Source: Pseudolabrys sp. (lineage in GTDB: Bacteria > Pseudomonadota > Alphaproteobacteria > Rhizobiales > Xanthobacteraceae). From it: DNA of 64,000 bases. Positions within the stretch are counted from its first letter, which is position 1, and each line of letters starts with the position of its first letter. Both the position numbers and the translations under genes were made by a program. The notes under the pieces were generated by a model that did no database searches, was not told the DNA's origin, and saw only the letters and a program-made list of their open reading frames with translations. The stretch lies in contig JALHRB010000003.1 of NCBI GenBank assembly GCA_022841665.1, positions 1 through 64,000 of the forward strand, in the 5' to 3' direction. Positions 15,504 through 24,264 of this stretch are shown here, piece by piece.

Positions 15504-16724
15504 ATGCGTCTTAGCCGCCAGTCTTCGCCGCAGCGCACCGGCGTGGTCGTGGTCAGCGCGGATGCCGAGTTCGGCAGCGCCGTGCGCGCGACCTTCGGCG
15601 CCTCCAAGGCCATCGACCTTACTTTGGTCGCGGGCACTCTGGCGGAGCAGGCCGACACACTCGACCTCGGCGCGGCCACCGTCGTGGTGGTCGATCTCGA
15701 CGCCGGGAGCGAGGAGGAGATGGCGGCGCTTGCGCGGCTGATGGCGCGCGTCGGCCAGTGGCCGCCGGTCATTGCGGTGACGCAGAGCTTCGACGAGGGC
15801 GTCGCGCGCACTTTGTTGCAGATGCGCATCGCCGATTTCCTGGTGAAGCCGGTGCAGCCGGTCGATCTGGTGCGCGCCTGCGCCCGCGTGGCCAAGGGCC
15901 CGGGCAGCGGCGCCGAGCCGGCGGACGCCAAGATATACACCTTCCTGCCCGCGGTCGGCGGCGCCGGCGTGACCACGCTGGCGGTGCAGACCGCGATGCT
16001 GCTGCTCAACAGCGGCGGGCCGCGCGTGAAGCCGTCGACCTGCCTGGTCGACCTCGACTTCCAGCACGGCGCCGTCGCCGACTATCTCGACCTCGAGCCG
16101 CGCCTGAACCTGGCGGAGATCGAGCCGCGTCCGGACCGGCTCGACCGGCAATTGCTGGAAGTGATGCTGTCCTATCACGCCTCGGGGCTGGCGGTGGTGG
16201 CCGCGCCCAACCGGCCGGCCGAGATGCGCTCCTTCGATCCCGACATGGTCACGCGCCTGCTCGACCTCGTATCGAGCAATTTCGAGTACGTCGTGTTCGA
16301 CATGCCGCGCACCTGGTTCGCCTGGACCGACAGCGTGCTGCTCGGCTCCAACAAGCTTTACATCGTCAGCGAAACCACCGTCCCCGCGCTGCGCCACGCC
16401 AAGCAGCTCGTGGCGGCGGTCAAGGAGCGGCTGGACGAGGGGCCGAAGCCGCAGGTCATCGTCAACCGTTTTACGCAGCGCCTGTTCGAATCCGGACTGC
16501 GCCTGAGCGACATCCAGCACACGCTTGGCGACTCTTTCGTCAGCGCCATCCCGAACGACTACGCGCTGGTGCGCGAGGCGATCGACCGCGGCGTGCCGCT
16601 GGACGAGGTCAAGCCCGGCAACAAGATCACCGCGCAGCTCAAGAAGCTCGTCATCGAGCCGCCGAAGGCCGACGGCAAGCCGGCCTCGCTGCTGACCAAA
16701 CTCAAATTCGCCCGGGCCGGCTGA
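15504..16724 (+). CDS. cpaE: Tad pilus localisation protein CpaE (MinD-like)
   Basis: About 406 residues: an N-terminal receiver-like domain (about 10-125, VVVVSADAEFGSAV and VVVVDLDAGSEEEMAALARL) and a C-terminal MinD/ParA-like domain. The nucleotide loop reads VGGAGVTT where active relatives have KGGxGKT/S, so both lysines are missing and ATP hydrolysis is unlikely in the standard way. DFQHGAVADYLDLEPRLNLA is typical of CpaE. In Caulobacter CpaE positions the pilus secretin at the cell pole. A GTG at 15495 overlaps the cpaD stop (GTGA) and could also start the protein; the ATG at 15504 is listed. Confidence 0.9.
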   Translation: MRLSRQSSPQRTGVVVVSADAEFGSAVRATFGASKAIDLTLVAGTLAEQADTLDLGAATVVVVDLDAGSEEEMAALARLMARVGQWPPVIAVTQSFDEGVARTLLQMRIADFLVKPVQPVDLVRACARVAKGPGSGAEPADAKIYTFLPAVGGAGVTTLAVQTAMLLLNSGGPRVKPSTCLVDLDFQHGAVADYLDLEPRLNLAEIEPRPDRLDRQLLEVMLSYHASGLAVVAAPNRPAEMRSFDPDMVTRLLDLVSSNFEYVVFDMPRTWFAWTDSVLLGSNKLYIVSETTVPALRHAKQLVAAVKERLDEGPKPQVIVNRFTQRLFESGLRLSDIQHTLGDSFVSAIPNDYALVREAIDRGVPLDEVKPGNKITAQLKKLVIEPPKADGKPASLLTKLKFARAG

Positions 16725-16750
16725 TGAACCGCGCGCCAGTCTCTCTTTAC

Positions 16751-16852
16751 GTCATTCCGGGACGCGCCGAAGGCGCGGGCCCGGAATCCATACGCCGCAG
16801 TGCTGCGGGTTATGGATTCCGGGTTCGTCGCTTCGCGCCGCCCCGGAATGAC
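16751..16852. repeat. Class I palindromic element, copy 2
   Basis: GTCATTCCGGG...CCCGGAATCCATA...TATGGATTCCGGG...CCCCGGAATGAC. It lies between cpaE and cpaF inside the pilus operon and carries the two GANTC sites of the class. Confidence 0.9.
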
Positions 16853-16872
16853 GACGGAATGGCCTGAAGCCC

Positions 16873-18294
16873 ATGGCCGGCCGTTTCACCCGCATTGCCG
16901 CCAAATCCGAGGCCGCGATCGCGCCCGATCCGGCGCCCGCCGAGGCGCCGGCGATGACCTTCAGCGTGCTGCCGGAAGCGCCGGTCGCCGAAGCGCCGGC
17001 ACAGCCGGACAATCCGCTGCTCACCGGCAAGCTGCTCGACGCCAAGGTGCGGCTGCACCGCAAGCTGATCGACGAGATCAATCTTTCCGCGCTCGACAAG
17101 CTGCCGGAAGACCAGATCCGCCTGCAGGTGCAGCGGCTGGTTTCGCAATACGTGATGGCCGAGCGCCTGGCGCTGAACGCGCAGGAGCTCAGCGACTTCG
17201 TCTCCGAGATTCTCGACGAGATGACCGGCCTCGGCCCGCTCGAGCCGCTGTTGAAAGACCCGAGCATCGCCGACATCCTGATCAACGGTCATGAATGCGT
17301 CTATGTCGAGCGCAGCGGCCTGCTCGAGCCCGTGCCGGTGCGCTTCAAGGACGAGCAGCATCTGCTGCGCATCATCAATAAAATCGTGGCCGCGGTCGGC
17401 CGCCGGGTCGACGAATCGCACCCGCTGTGCGACGCGCGCCTGCAGGACGGCTCGCGCGTCAACGTCGCGGTGCGGCCGATCGGCGTCGACGGCCCGCTGG
17501 TCTCGATCCGCAAGTTCTCCAAGAAGAAGCTCGACCTCTCGCGCCTGGTCGAGGTCGGCGCTTTGCGCCCGCCGATGGCCGAACTGCTCGCCGCCGCCGT
17601 GAAGGCGCGCGTCACCACCATCATTTCCGGCGGCACCGGCTCCGGCAAGACGACCATGCTCAACGCGCTCTCCGCCTTCATCTCGGAGAAGGAGCGCCTG
17701 CTGACCATCGAGGACGCGGCCGAATTGCAGTTGCAGCAGCCGCATGTCGGCCGCATGGAAACGCGGCCGCCCAACATCGAGGGCAAGGGCGAAATCCGCC
17801 AGCGCGACCTCGTCAAGAACGCGCTGCGCATGCGGCCCGACCGCATCATCCTCGGCGAGTGCCGCGGCGAGGAAGCCTTCGACATGCTGCAGGCGATGAA
17901 CACCGGCCACGAAGGCTCGATGGCCACCATCCACGCCAACACGCCGCGCGACGCCATCACCCGCCTCGAGCAGATGATCGGCATGGCCGGCCTGCCGATG
18001 ACGGTGGCCTCGATCCGCGGCCAGATCGCCAATGCCGTGCAGCTCGTGGTGCAGCTCTCGCGCCAGTCCGACGGCAAGCGCAAGGTCACGTCCATCGCCG
18101 AGGTCACGGGGCTGGAAGGCGACATCGTGCAGATGCAGGAAATCTACAAATACGTGCGCACCGGCACCGCGGCCGACGGCGCCGTGCAAGGCCATTTCGT
18201 CGCCACCGGCGTGCGCCCGCGCTTCCTGGCGCATCTCGCCAACCAGGGCATCAAGATCCCCGGCAACTATTTCGACCCGTCGCAGCCGCTATGA
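16873..18294 (+). CDS. cpaF: Tad pilus motor ATPase CpaF/TadA
   Basis: A 473-residue secretion ATPase that powers pilus assembly and retraction in Tad systems. The Ala/Pro-rich N-terminus leads into a helical domain (LLDAKVRLHRKLIDEINL), an N-terminal ATPase subdomain (DILINGHECVYVERSG) and the RecA-like core. Walker A GGTGSGKTT lies near residues 254-262. The Asp box is in LLTIEDAAELQL, Walker B is in ALRMRPDRIILGECRGEEA, and the His box is in GHEGSMATIHANTPRDA. Lengths and motifs are standard. Palindromic elements flank the gene on both sides. Confidence 0.96.
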   Translation: MAGRFTRIAAKSEAAIAPDPAPAEAPAMTFSVLPEAPVAEAPAQPDNPLLTGKLLDAKVRLHRKLIDEINLSALDKLPEDQIRLQVQRLVSQYVMAERLALNAQELSDFVSEILDEMTGLGPLEPLLKDPSIADILINGHECVYVERSGLLEPVPVRFKDEQHLLRIINKIVAAVGRRVDESHPLCDARLQDGSRVNVAVRPIGVDGPLVSIRKFSKKKLDLSRLVEVGALRPPMAELLAAAVKARVTTIISGGTGSGKTTMLNALSAFISEKERLLTIEDAAELQLQQPHVGRMETRPPNIEGKGEIRQRDLVKNALRMRPDRIILGECRGEEAFDMLQAMNTGHEGSMATIHANTPRDAITRLEQMIGMAGLPMTVASIRGQIANAVQLVVQLSRQSDGKRKVTSIAEVTGLEGDIVQMQEIYKYVRTGTAADGAVQGHFVATGVRPRFLAHLANQGIKIPGNYFDPSQPL

Positions 18295-18304
18295 AAAAAC
18301 AAAT

Positions 18305-18407
18305 GTCATTCCGGACGCCCCGCAGGGGCGATCCGGAATCCAGCAGCAGACAAGGTGGGCGCATCTGGATTCCGGGTTCGCGCACTTTGTGCGCGCCCCG
18401 GAATGAC
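18305..18407. repeat. Class I palindromic element, copy 3
   Basis: GTCATTCCGG...GATCCGGAATCCAG...CTGGATTCCGGG...GCGCGCCCCGGAATGAC, filling almost the whole gap between cpaF and tadB. Contains paired GANTC sites. Confidence 0.9.
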
Positions 18408-18418
18408 GGGTGAGAAGG

Positions 18419-19384
18419 ATGTTCGACTTCGACCCGATCTATCTGTTCTACCTGCTGGTCGGCCTGTCTGCGGCCATGTTCGCGGAAGGCGCCTACCTGC
18501 TGCTGTACAAGAAGTCGTCCTACCGCAAGAACATCAACCGCCGCCTCAAGGTGATGGAGAAGGCCGCCGACCGCGAAAGCGTGCTGGTGCAGTTGCGGCG
18601 CGAGCGCGGCCTGACCTCGAGCGGCGACTACCGGCTGCCGCTGACCAACCTCAACCAGCTGCTGCTGCAGTCGGGCCTCACCATCGGCTTCGGCCGCCTG
18701 GTCCTGCTGGTCGGCGTCATCATGGTTGCCGCCTTCTCCGGCACGATGGCCTTCGACGGCACTATTACCTACGCGTTGCTGGCCAGCCTGTTGTGCGGGC
18801 TGCTGCTGCCGCTCTTCGTGCTCAAGGTCATGCGCTCGCGCCGGCAGAAGAAATTCGGCGCGCAATTCCCCGATTCCATCGACATCATCGTGCGGTCCTT
18901 GCGCGCCGGCCATCCGGTGCCGGTCGCCATCTCCATGGTGGCGCGCGAGATGCCCGATCCGGTCGGCAGCGAGTTCGGCATCGTGGTCGACGAGATCACC
19001 TACGGCGCCGATCTCGAAACCGCGATGCGCAACCTTTATTTCCGCGTCGGCACCGACGACCTGCCGCTGTTCGTCACGGCGGTTGCGATCCAGGGCTCGA
19101 CCGGCGGCAATCTCGGCGAAATCCTGGAGAACCTGTCCGGCGTCATCCGCGAGCGCTTCAAGATGCGGCGCAAAATCCGCGCGCTCGCCGCCGAGGGCCG
19201 CGCCTCCGCGCTCATCCTGTCGTCGCTGCCGATCCTGATGTTCGCGGTGATCCAGTTCCTGGTGCCGAGCTTCTACGCCAGCGTCTGGCACGAGACCCTG
19301 ACCAAGGTCGTGCTCGTGCTGGCCGGCGGCTGGATGGCGATCGGCAACTTCATCATGTACCGGTTGGTCAACTTCAGGATCTGA
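18419..19384 (+). CDS. tadB: Tad pilus inner-membrane platform protein TadB/CpaG
   Basis: About 321 residues of the GspF/TadC superfamily. An N-terminal membrane segment (IYLFYLLVGLSAAMFAEGAY) is followed by a cytoplasmic stretch, two membrane segments near residues 95-135, the T2SSF domain with FPDSIDIIVRSLRAGHPVP and TGGNLGEILENLSGVIRERF, and two C-terminal membrane segments. It forms the inner-membrane platform with TadC and the CpaF ATPase. The ATG at 18419 follows GAGAAGG. The upstream palindromic element ends only 11 bases before it and must lie in the translation-initiation region of the mRNA. Confidence 0.93.
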   Translation: MFDFDPIYLFYLLVGLSAAMFAEGAYLLLYKKSSYRKNINRRLKVMEKAADRESVLVQLRRERGLTSSGDYRLPLTNLNQLLLQSGLTIGFGRLVLLVGVIMVAAFSGTMAFDGTITYALLASLLCGLLLPLFVLKVMRSRRQKKFGAQFPDSIDIIVRSLRAGHPVPVAISMVAREMPDPVGSEFGIVVDEITYGADLETAMRNLYFRVGTDDLPLFVTAVAIQGSTGGNLGEILENLSGVIRERFKMRRKIRALAAEGRASALILSSLPILMFAVIQFLVPSFYASVWHETLTKVVLVLAGGWMAIGNFIMYRLVNFRI

Positions 19385-19387
19385 TTC

Positions 19388-20338
19388 ATGGACTCGATCC
19401 TGACCGTCTTCAGCGCCACGATGCGCGACAGCAACAGCCTGCTGGTCGCGCTCTTGGTTTTCCTGGCGGCCGGCACGCTCGCCTTCTCGCTGATGGCGGT
19501 GGTGCGCGTGCGCGGCGCGGTGAAGAGCCGCACCGCGCGCATCCTGAACGACGCGCAGAGCAAGCCGTCGCGCTCGCTGCGCCATTCCAGCCGCAAGGCG
19601 GTGACGCAACTGCTCGAATACACCGCCAAGCATTATTCGGCGAACGACGAGGCCATGAAGGTGCTGCGCCGGCGCCTGATCCAGGCCGGCATCTACGATG
19701 CGCGCGGCGTCGCCTTCTTCTTTGTCGCGCGCACCGCGCTCGCGGTCGCGCTCGCCTTCGCCATGTTCGTGCTGTGGCCGGGCGGCGGCTCGTTCCACTG
19801 GCTGATGGTGATCGCCGGCGGCATCGCCGGCTACGTCGGCCCCAGCATGTACATCGACCGCCGTATCGCCGCGCGCAAGCTCGAGCACCGCGCAGGCTTT
19901 CCGGATTTCATGGACCTCTTGGTGGTGTGCGCGGATTCCGGACTGTCGATGGAGGCTTCCCTCGACCGCGTCGGGCGCGAGCTAAGCGAGAGCTACCCCT
20001 CGCTCGGCGCCAACATCCACATGACCAATCTTGAGATCCGCGCCGGGCGTTCTCTAAGCGAGTCGCTCGAGCGCTTCGCCGACCGGCTGGCGCTGGAGGA
20101 GGCCAAGGCCTTCGCCACGTTGATCAACCAGTCGATCGAACTCGGTTCCTCGATCACCGACGCCCTGCGGGTCTATTCCGACGACATGCGCCACAAGCGG
20201 CTGTCGCGCGCCGAGGAGAAGGCCTACGCGCTGCCGGCCAAGCTCTCGGTGCCGATGATGGTGTGCATCTTTCCGGTGCTTTTCGTCGTCATCCTGCTGC
20301 CGGTCTTCGTGCGCCTGAAAGTCGGTAACTTCTTCTAA
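19388..20338 (+). CDS. tadC: Tad pilus inner-membrane platform protein TadC/CpaH
   Basis: A 316-residue paralogue of TadB, starting 3 bases after its stop codon. Its first membrane segment is near residues 20-40. A pair follows at about 115-155 (FVARTALAVALAFAMFVLW), then the T2SSF domain with GFPDFMDLLVVCADSGLSMEASLDRV and ITDALRVYSDDMRHKR, and a C-terminal membrane anchor (MMVCIFPVLFVVILLPVF). TadB and TadC are thought to act as a heteromeric platform for pilin extraction. The gene belongs to the same transcript as cpaF and tadB. Confidence 0.93.
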   Translation: MDSILTVFSATMRDSNSLLVALLVFLAAGTLAFSLMAVVRVRGAVKSRTARILNDAQSKPSRSLRHSSRKAVTQLLEYTAKHYSANDEAMKVLRRRLIQAGIYDARGVAFFFVARTALAVALAFAMFVLWPGGGSFHWLMVIAGGIAGYVGPSMYIDRRIAARKLEHRAGFPDFMDLLVVCADSGLSMEASLDRVGRELSESYPSLGANIHMTNLEIRAGRSLSESLERFADRLALEEAKAFATLINQSIELGSSITDALRVYSDDMRHKRLSRAEEKAYALPAKLSVPMMVCIFPVLFVVILLPVFVRLKVGNFF

Positions 20339-20445
20339 AACCGCTGGTTTTGCCGCCTTCGAGCCAGTCCGGGTAGGGTTTGTTAACCCGCCTCTCTTAG
20401 CCTCTTTAGCGTCCCCTTAACCCGGCGTTTCCGGCAGGCCTTGTG

Positions 20446-21030
20446 ATGCGTAGTGGAATGCCCCGAGCGCTGGTCGTTGCCGCCGTCGGCCTTTGGCTGG
20501 CAGGCTGCAGCATCACCGACAAATCCGCGTCCGACCTCTTGGGGCTGAAGAGCACCGAGGGCACCGACGCTTATGCGGCGGCACCCGCAGGCGACACCCA
20601 GGCGGAAGCCGCGCCCTTCGCGGCGGCGCCGGCCCAGCCCGGCCTGCTCGGCAGCGATCCCAACGACGATCTCAGCACCGGCAAGAAATTCTACCGCGCC
20701 GGCAATTACGGCATGGCCGAGAAACACTTCCGCCGCGCCGTCGAGCTGCATCCGCGCGACGCCGAGGCTTGGCTCGGGCTTGCCGCCTCCTACGACCGGC
20801 TGCGCCGCTTCGATCTCGCCGACCGCGCTTACGCGCAGGCCATCGGGCTGGTGGGCCCGACCGTCGAGATCCTCAACAACCAGGGCTACTCTTACATGCT
20901 GCGCGGCGACTACAGCTCCGCGCGCTCCAAGCTCGCCGCCGCGCAGCGCAAGGACCCCGGCAACAAGTTCGTCGCCAACAACCTGCAACTGCTCGCGGCT
21001 AGCGTCCGCACCGGCAAGTCGGTCGAGTAG
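20446..21030 (+). CDS. tadD: Tad pilus lipoprotein TadD (TPR)
   Basis: A 194-residue lipoprotein with signal MRSGMPRALVVAAVGLWLAGC (Cys21), a low-complexity linker and two to three TPR units from about residue 85 (YRAGNYGMAEKHFRRAVELHPRDAEAWLGL and later NNQGYSYMLRGDYSSARSKL). TadD-type TPR lipoproteins act as pilotins or scaffolds for the secretin. The ATG at 20446 is preferred over the GTG just before it. The last 84 bases of the gene, including the stop, are duplicated at 22721-22804 in a mosaic pseudogene. Confidence 0.85.
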   Translation: MRSGMPRALVVAAVGLWLAGCSITDKSASDLLGLKSTEGTDAYAAAPAGDTQAEAAPFAAAPAQPGLLGSDPNDDLSTGKKFYRAGNYGMAEKHFRRAVELHPRDAEAWLGLAASYDRLRRFDLADRAYAQAIGLVGPTVEILNNQGYSYMLRGDYSSARSKLAAAQRKDPGNKFVANNLQLLAASVRTGKSVE

Positions 21031-21088
21031 GCGCGCAAAGCGTCCCGCGTCCGCCGGACTAACCCTCACTGGTGATGTGATTGTCGTG

Positions 21089-21126
21089 AGCCGGGACCCC
21101 CGTAGCGGGGCCTTTGGGTCCCGGCT
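21089..21126. repeat. Palindrome between tadD and the MFS gene
   Basis: AGCCGGGACCC (21089-21099) and GGGTCCCGGCT (21116-21126) are perfect complements, enclosing a second small CCCC/GGGG stem. There is no T run, so it is more like a repeat element or an mRNA hairpin than a terminator. Confidence 0.7.
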
Positions 21127-21187
21127 AGGATTGCGTCCGCAGCCGGCGTGAGACCGGCGCGACATGTCACCTTAGGGGGGAAGTCCA

Positions 21188-22534
21188 ATGACCACAGCAG
21201 TCAATGCCGGTGCACGTCTGGACCGGCTGCCTATCTCGTCGTTCCACTACCGCATCTTCTGGCTGGTCGGCGCCGGCATGTTTTTCGACGGCTACGATCT
21301 CTACGTCGCCGGCGGCGTGCTCGCCTCCGCGATCCAGACCAAGTTCTCGACCGTTCCGCAGAACCTGCAATTCCTGTCGCTGACATTCGTCGGCATGACG
21401 ATCGGTTCGCTCGTTACCGGCTTCGTCGGCGACAAATTCGGCCGCCGTTTCACCTATCAGGCCAACCTGCTGGTGTTCGGCATCGCCTCGCTTGCCGCCG
21501 CTTTCGCGCAGGACATGAACCAGCTCATCATCTGCCGCTTCGTGCAGGGGCTCGGCCTCGGCGCGGAGATCGTGGTCGGCTATTCGACGCTCACCGAATT
21601 CGTGCCGCCGAAGACGCGCGGCCGCTGGCTCGCCTTCATGGCGTTCCTGGTCGTCGCCGGTTTCCCGGTTACCGCCATCCTTGGTTATCTGATCATCCCG
21701 ACCTTCGGCTGGCGCCCGTTGTTCGTCATCGCCGGCGTCGGCGCGCTCATCGTCTGGTACCTGCGCAAGAACCTGCCGGAGTCGCCGCGCTGGCTTGAAT
21801 CGCAAGGACGCAACGCCGAGGCGGAAGAACTGATGCAGAAGATCGAGGCGGAGGCTGCCGGCGGCAAGCCGCTGCCGCCGCCGGTCATCCCGGCGCCGGT
21901 GCCGCAGCTCGACGCGACCGCGATGCTGCGCCCGCCGATCCTCCAGCGCATGATCGTCGGCTCGTGGGCACTGATCACCATCAATACGCTGATCTTCGGC
22001 TTCGTGATCTTCCTGCCGCAGTTCTTCCTGCGCCAGGGACTCACCATCGCCAACTCGCTCGGCTACACGGTCGTGCTCGCGGTCGCTTCGCTGGTCGGCT
22101 GCGCGGTGGGCGCCTGGTTGTCGGACGCGATCGGCCGGCGCAGGAGCATCATCGGCGCTTCGGTGGCAACTATCGTGTTCGGCTTTATCTATGCCCGCTT
22201 CAACGCGGCGTCGGACCCGGCCATCGTGCTCAGCATCGGCTTCGTGCTGATCATGGCGATCTACGTGCAGACCGCGATCCTGTTCGGGGTCTACACGCCG
22301 GAACTGTTTCCGACCGAGATCCGCCTGCGCGCCAACGGCATCTGCAACACGCTCGGCCGCGGCGCCACGGTGGTGTCGCCGTTCATCGTCGGCGCGCTGA
22401 TGGCCAATTCCGGCCTGCCCGGCGTGGTCTGGCTGATGATCGGGTTGGTCGTCGTGCAGATCGTCGTGGTCTGGGCCTGGGGCGTCGAGCCGCGCAACCG
22501 GGGCCTGGAGGATTTAGCCACCGCCAAAGCCTGA
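21188..22534 (+). CDS. MFS transporter, organic acid or sugar porter type
   Basis: A 448-residue, 12-segment major facilitator. It has GDKFGRRF (loop 2-3), ESPRWL after segment 6, SDAIGRRRS (loop 8-9) and PELFPTEIRLRANGI before segment 11, all hallmarks of the sugar-porter/aromatic-acid-symporter branch. FFDGYDLYVAGGV at the end of segment 1 is typical of the AAHS and niacin/4-hydroxybenzoate carriers, where the Asp residues are needed for proton-coupled uptake. The gene has a strong RBS (AGGGGGGAAG) and its own terminator, so it is probably transcribed alone. An aromatic or carboxylic acid substrate is likely but unproven. Confidence 0.88.
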   Translation: MTTAVNAGARLDRLPISSFHYRIFWLVGAGMFFDGYDLYVAGGVLASAIQTKFSTVPQNLQFLSLTFVGMTIGSLVTGFVGDKFGRRFTYQANLLVFGIASLAAAFAQDMNQLIICRFVQGLGLGAEIVVGYSTLTEFVPPKTRGRWLAFMAFLVVAGFPVTAILGYLIIPTFGWRPLFVIAGVGALIVWYLRKNLPESPRWLESQGRNAEAEELMQKIEAEAAGGKPLPPPVIPAPVPQLDATAMLRPPILQRMIVGSWALITINTLIFGFVIFLPQFFLRQGLTIANSLGYTVVLAVASLVGCAVGAWLSDAIGRRRSIIGASVATIVFGFIYARFNAASDPAIVLSIGFVLIMAIYVQTAILFGVYTPELFPTEIRLRANGICNTLGRGATVVSPFIVGALMANSGLPGVVWLMIGLVVVQIVVVWAWGVEPRNRGLEDLATAKA

Positions 22535-22555
22535 CGGCCTGCCGCGGAGTACTGC

Positions 22556-22591
22556 ATCGGCCGCCCGCCTTGCGGGCGGCCGATTTGCTTT
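22556..22591 (+). terminator. Strong terminator after the MFS gene
   Basis: A perfect 13-bp stem, ATCGGCCGCCCGC (22556-22568) with GCGGGCGGCCGAT (22572-22584), a 3-base loop and a T-rich tail (TTGCTTT). Confidence 0.85.
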
Positions 22592-22620
22592 GTCCGCATG
22601 CCAAGAGCTATTGAAGGCTC

Positions 22621-22804
22621 ATGACCGCGCTGCGTCCCGTCACCGTCATCACCGGCGCTTCGCCTCGGCTTTGGCCGCGCTAGGGGCCGAGCCGCAATAC
22701 ATGGTCAACAATGCCGGATTCGCAAGGACCCTGGCAACAAGTTCGTCGCCAACAACCTGCAACTGCTCGCAGCCAGCGCGCGCCTGGGCAAGCAGGTCGA
22801 GTAG
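22621..22804 (+). pseudogene. Mosaic gene remnant: SDR start + SDR middle + tadD end
   Basis: This stretch is a patchwork of two nearby genes. Bases 22621-22662 match the start of the SDR gene at 23385 with a few differences. The next bases, to about 22717, match SDR positions 23605-23659, skipping about 178 bases. Bases 22721-22804 then match the last 84 bases of tadD (20947-21030) without gaps, including the stop codon. The first part would read MTALRPVTVITGASPRLWPR and then stop at the TAG of 22681. It is therefore a decayed relic of duplication and deletion, not a gene. Confidence 0.85.
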
Positions 22805-22920
22805 GCGGCGCGGTTCCGCCTGCGGCGAAATGGTTAGGCTGCCTTTCCGGACGGCCGTTTCGTTCATAGATTGACCTGATGGGCGGCGTTGCCGCACGGC
22901 CGGCGCATGAGGAAGTTGCA

Positions 22921-23388
22921 ATGCTCGACACGCTGAGACGACTGTTCGCCGACGAGGGCGAGAAGCCGCGCTTTGACGAGGACGATCACCGCCTCGCCGC
23001 CGCGACGCTGCTGGTGTACGCCGCCACCATCGACGGCCATCTCTCGGAAGCGGAACGCGAGAAGCTGCATTCATTGGTCCAGGCGCGCTTTCGCCTGACG
23101 GAGGCGGAAGCCGGCGAGCTCATCGAAGCAGCGGTCGCGGCCGAGCAGCAGGCCATCGACTTCTATCAATTCACCGCTCGGCTCAACCGCGCGCTCGACG
23201 AGAAGGGCCGTGCCCGCGTGGTCGAAATGATGTGGCAAATTGTGTTTGCCGACGGGACGGTCAACGAGTTCGAGGATAATCTGATCTGGCGTGCGGCCGA
23301 CCTGCTGCATGTGCCGCGCGAGCAGCGCATCGCGCTGCGCGCGCGGGTAGCCGGTGCGCGCCCTGAGGATGTCAACAACGGCCCATGA
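22921..23388 (+). CDS. TerB-like protein (tellurite-resistance TerB family)
   Basis: A 155-residue all-helical protein with TerB-family features: VYAATIDGHLSEAEREKLHSL, in which the acidic loop follows the first helix pair, and the repeated layout VEMMWQIVFADGTVNEFEDNLIWRAADLLHV in the second half. The D-G-x-x-x-x-x-E motifs are the putative metal-binding sites of this fold. Despite the name, most such stand-alone proteins are not tied to tellurite resistance. The ATG at 22921 follows GAGGAAG, and the 3' end overlaps the SDR start by 4 bp (ATGA), so the two are translationally coupled. Confidence 0.85.
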   Translation: MLDTLRRLFADEGEKPRFDEDDHRLAAATLLVYAATIDGHLSEAEREKLHSLVQARFRLTEAEAGELIEAAVAAEQQAIDFYQFTARLNRALDEKGRARVVEMMWQIVFADGTVNEFEDNLIWRAADLLHVPREQRIALRARVAGARPEDVNNGP

Positions 23389-24185
23389 GCAGCCTGCGTC
23401 CCGTCAGCGTCATCACCGGCGCATCGGCCGGCATCGGCGTCGCGCTGGCGCGCGTGTTCGCGCGCCACGGCCATGCGCTGGCGCTGATCGCGCGCCGCGC
23501 GGAACGCCTCGACGCGCTTGCCGACGAGATCGCCGCGACCGGCAAGCCGCGGCCGATCGTGATCGTCGACGATCTCGCGCAGGCGGGCGCGGGCGCGCGC
23601 ATCGCCTCGGCTTTGGCCGTGCAAGGAGCCGAGCCGCAATACATGGTCAACAATGCCGGCTTCGGCCTGGTCGGGCTTGCCGCCGTGCGCGGGCGCGACG
23701 AGCAATTGCCGATGATCGACCTCAACGTGCGCACGCTCACCGAATTGTCGCTCGCCTTTGCCGACAGCCTCGCGCGCCATAAAGGAGGCGTGCTCAATGT
23801 CGGCTCGGTGGCGGGCTTCCTGCCGGGCCCGGGCTCGGCGGTCTACTACGCCACCAAGGCCTATGTGCTGTCGTTCAGCGAAGCGCTGCATAGCGAGTTC
23901 AAGGCGCGCGGCGTGCGGGTCACGGTGCTGTGCCCGGGGCCGGTGCCGACCGAGTTCGCCAAAGTCGCCGGCGTCACCGGCGAGCGCGCCCCCGGCCTGC
24001 TCACCAAGACGGCGGAGGAGGTGGCGGAGGCCGGCTATCGCGGCCTGATGCGCGGCGACCGCGTGGTGGTGCCGGGCGCCGCCAACAAGCTGGTCACGCT
24101 CTTGGCCCGCATTCTGCCCCGCCGCCTGCTGCTGCGGTTGGTGGGCGCCCGCCAGAGCCGCCGCAGGGCCGCGGAGGCGGCATAG
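23385..24185 (+). CDS. Short-chain dehydrogenase/reductase
   Basis: A 266-residue classical-type SDR. The NAD(P)-binding TGASAGIG lies at residues 11-18, NNAG at 89-92, the catalytic Ser near 141 (NVGSVAGF) and Tyr154 with Lys158 (YYATK). CPGPVPTEF follows the active site. The Arg at 37-38 after the second strand (LIARRAERL) suggests NADP(H) preference. The layout fits DltE-like or 3-oxoacyl reductase-like members. The substrate is unknown. Pieces of a paralogous copy survive in the mosaic relic 600 bases upstream. Confidence 0.9.
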   Translation: MSSLRPVSVITGASAGIGVALARVFARHGHALALIARRAERLDALADEIAATGKPRPIVIVDDLAQAGAGARIASALAVQGAEPQYMVNNAGFGLVGLAAVRGRDEQLPMIDLNVRTLTELSLAFADSLARHKGGVLNVGSVAGFLPGPGSAVYYATKAYVLSFSEALHSEFKARGVRVTVLCPGPVPTEFAKVAGVTGERAPGLLTKTAEEVAEAGYRGLMRGDRVVVPGAANKLVTLLARILPRRLLLRLVGARQSRRRAAEAA

Positions 24186-24264
24186 CCGCTCTCAGGTCCC
24201 CATCGGTTGCAAACCGCCGCGAACACGGTATCTCTGGGGGGTGGGCGCGACGCGCCAAAATGCC

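Noticed and set aside
18251-19888. Long minus-strand frame over tadB and tadC
   Set aside because: The plus-strand genes are clearly tadB and tadC. The minus product is low-complexity, His/Arg/Gln-rich.
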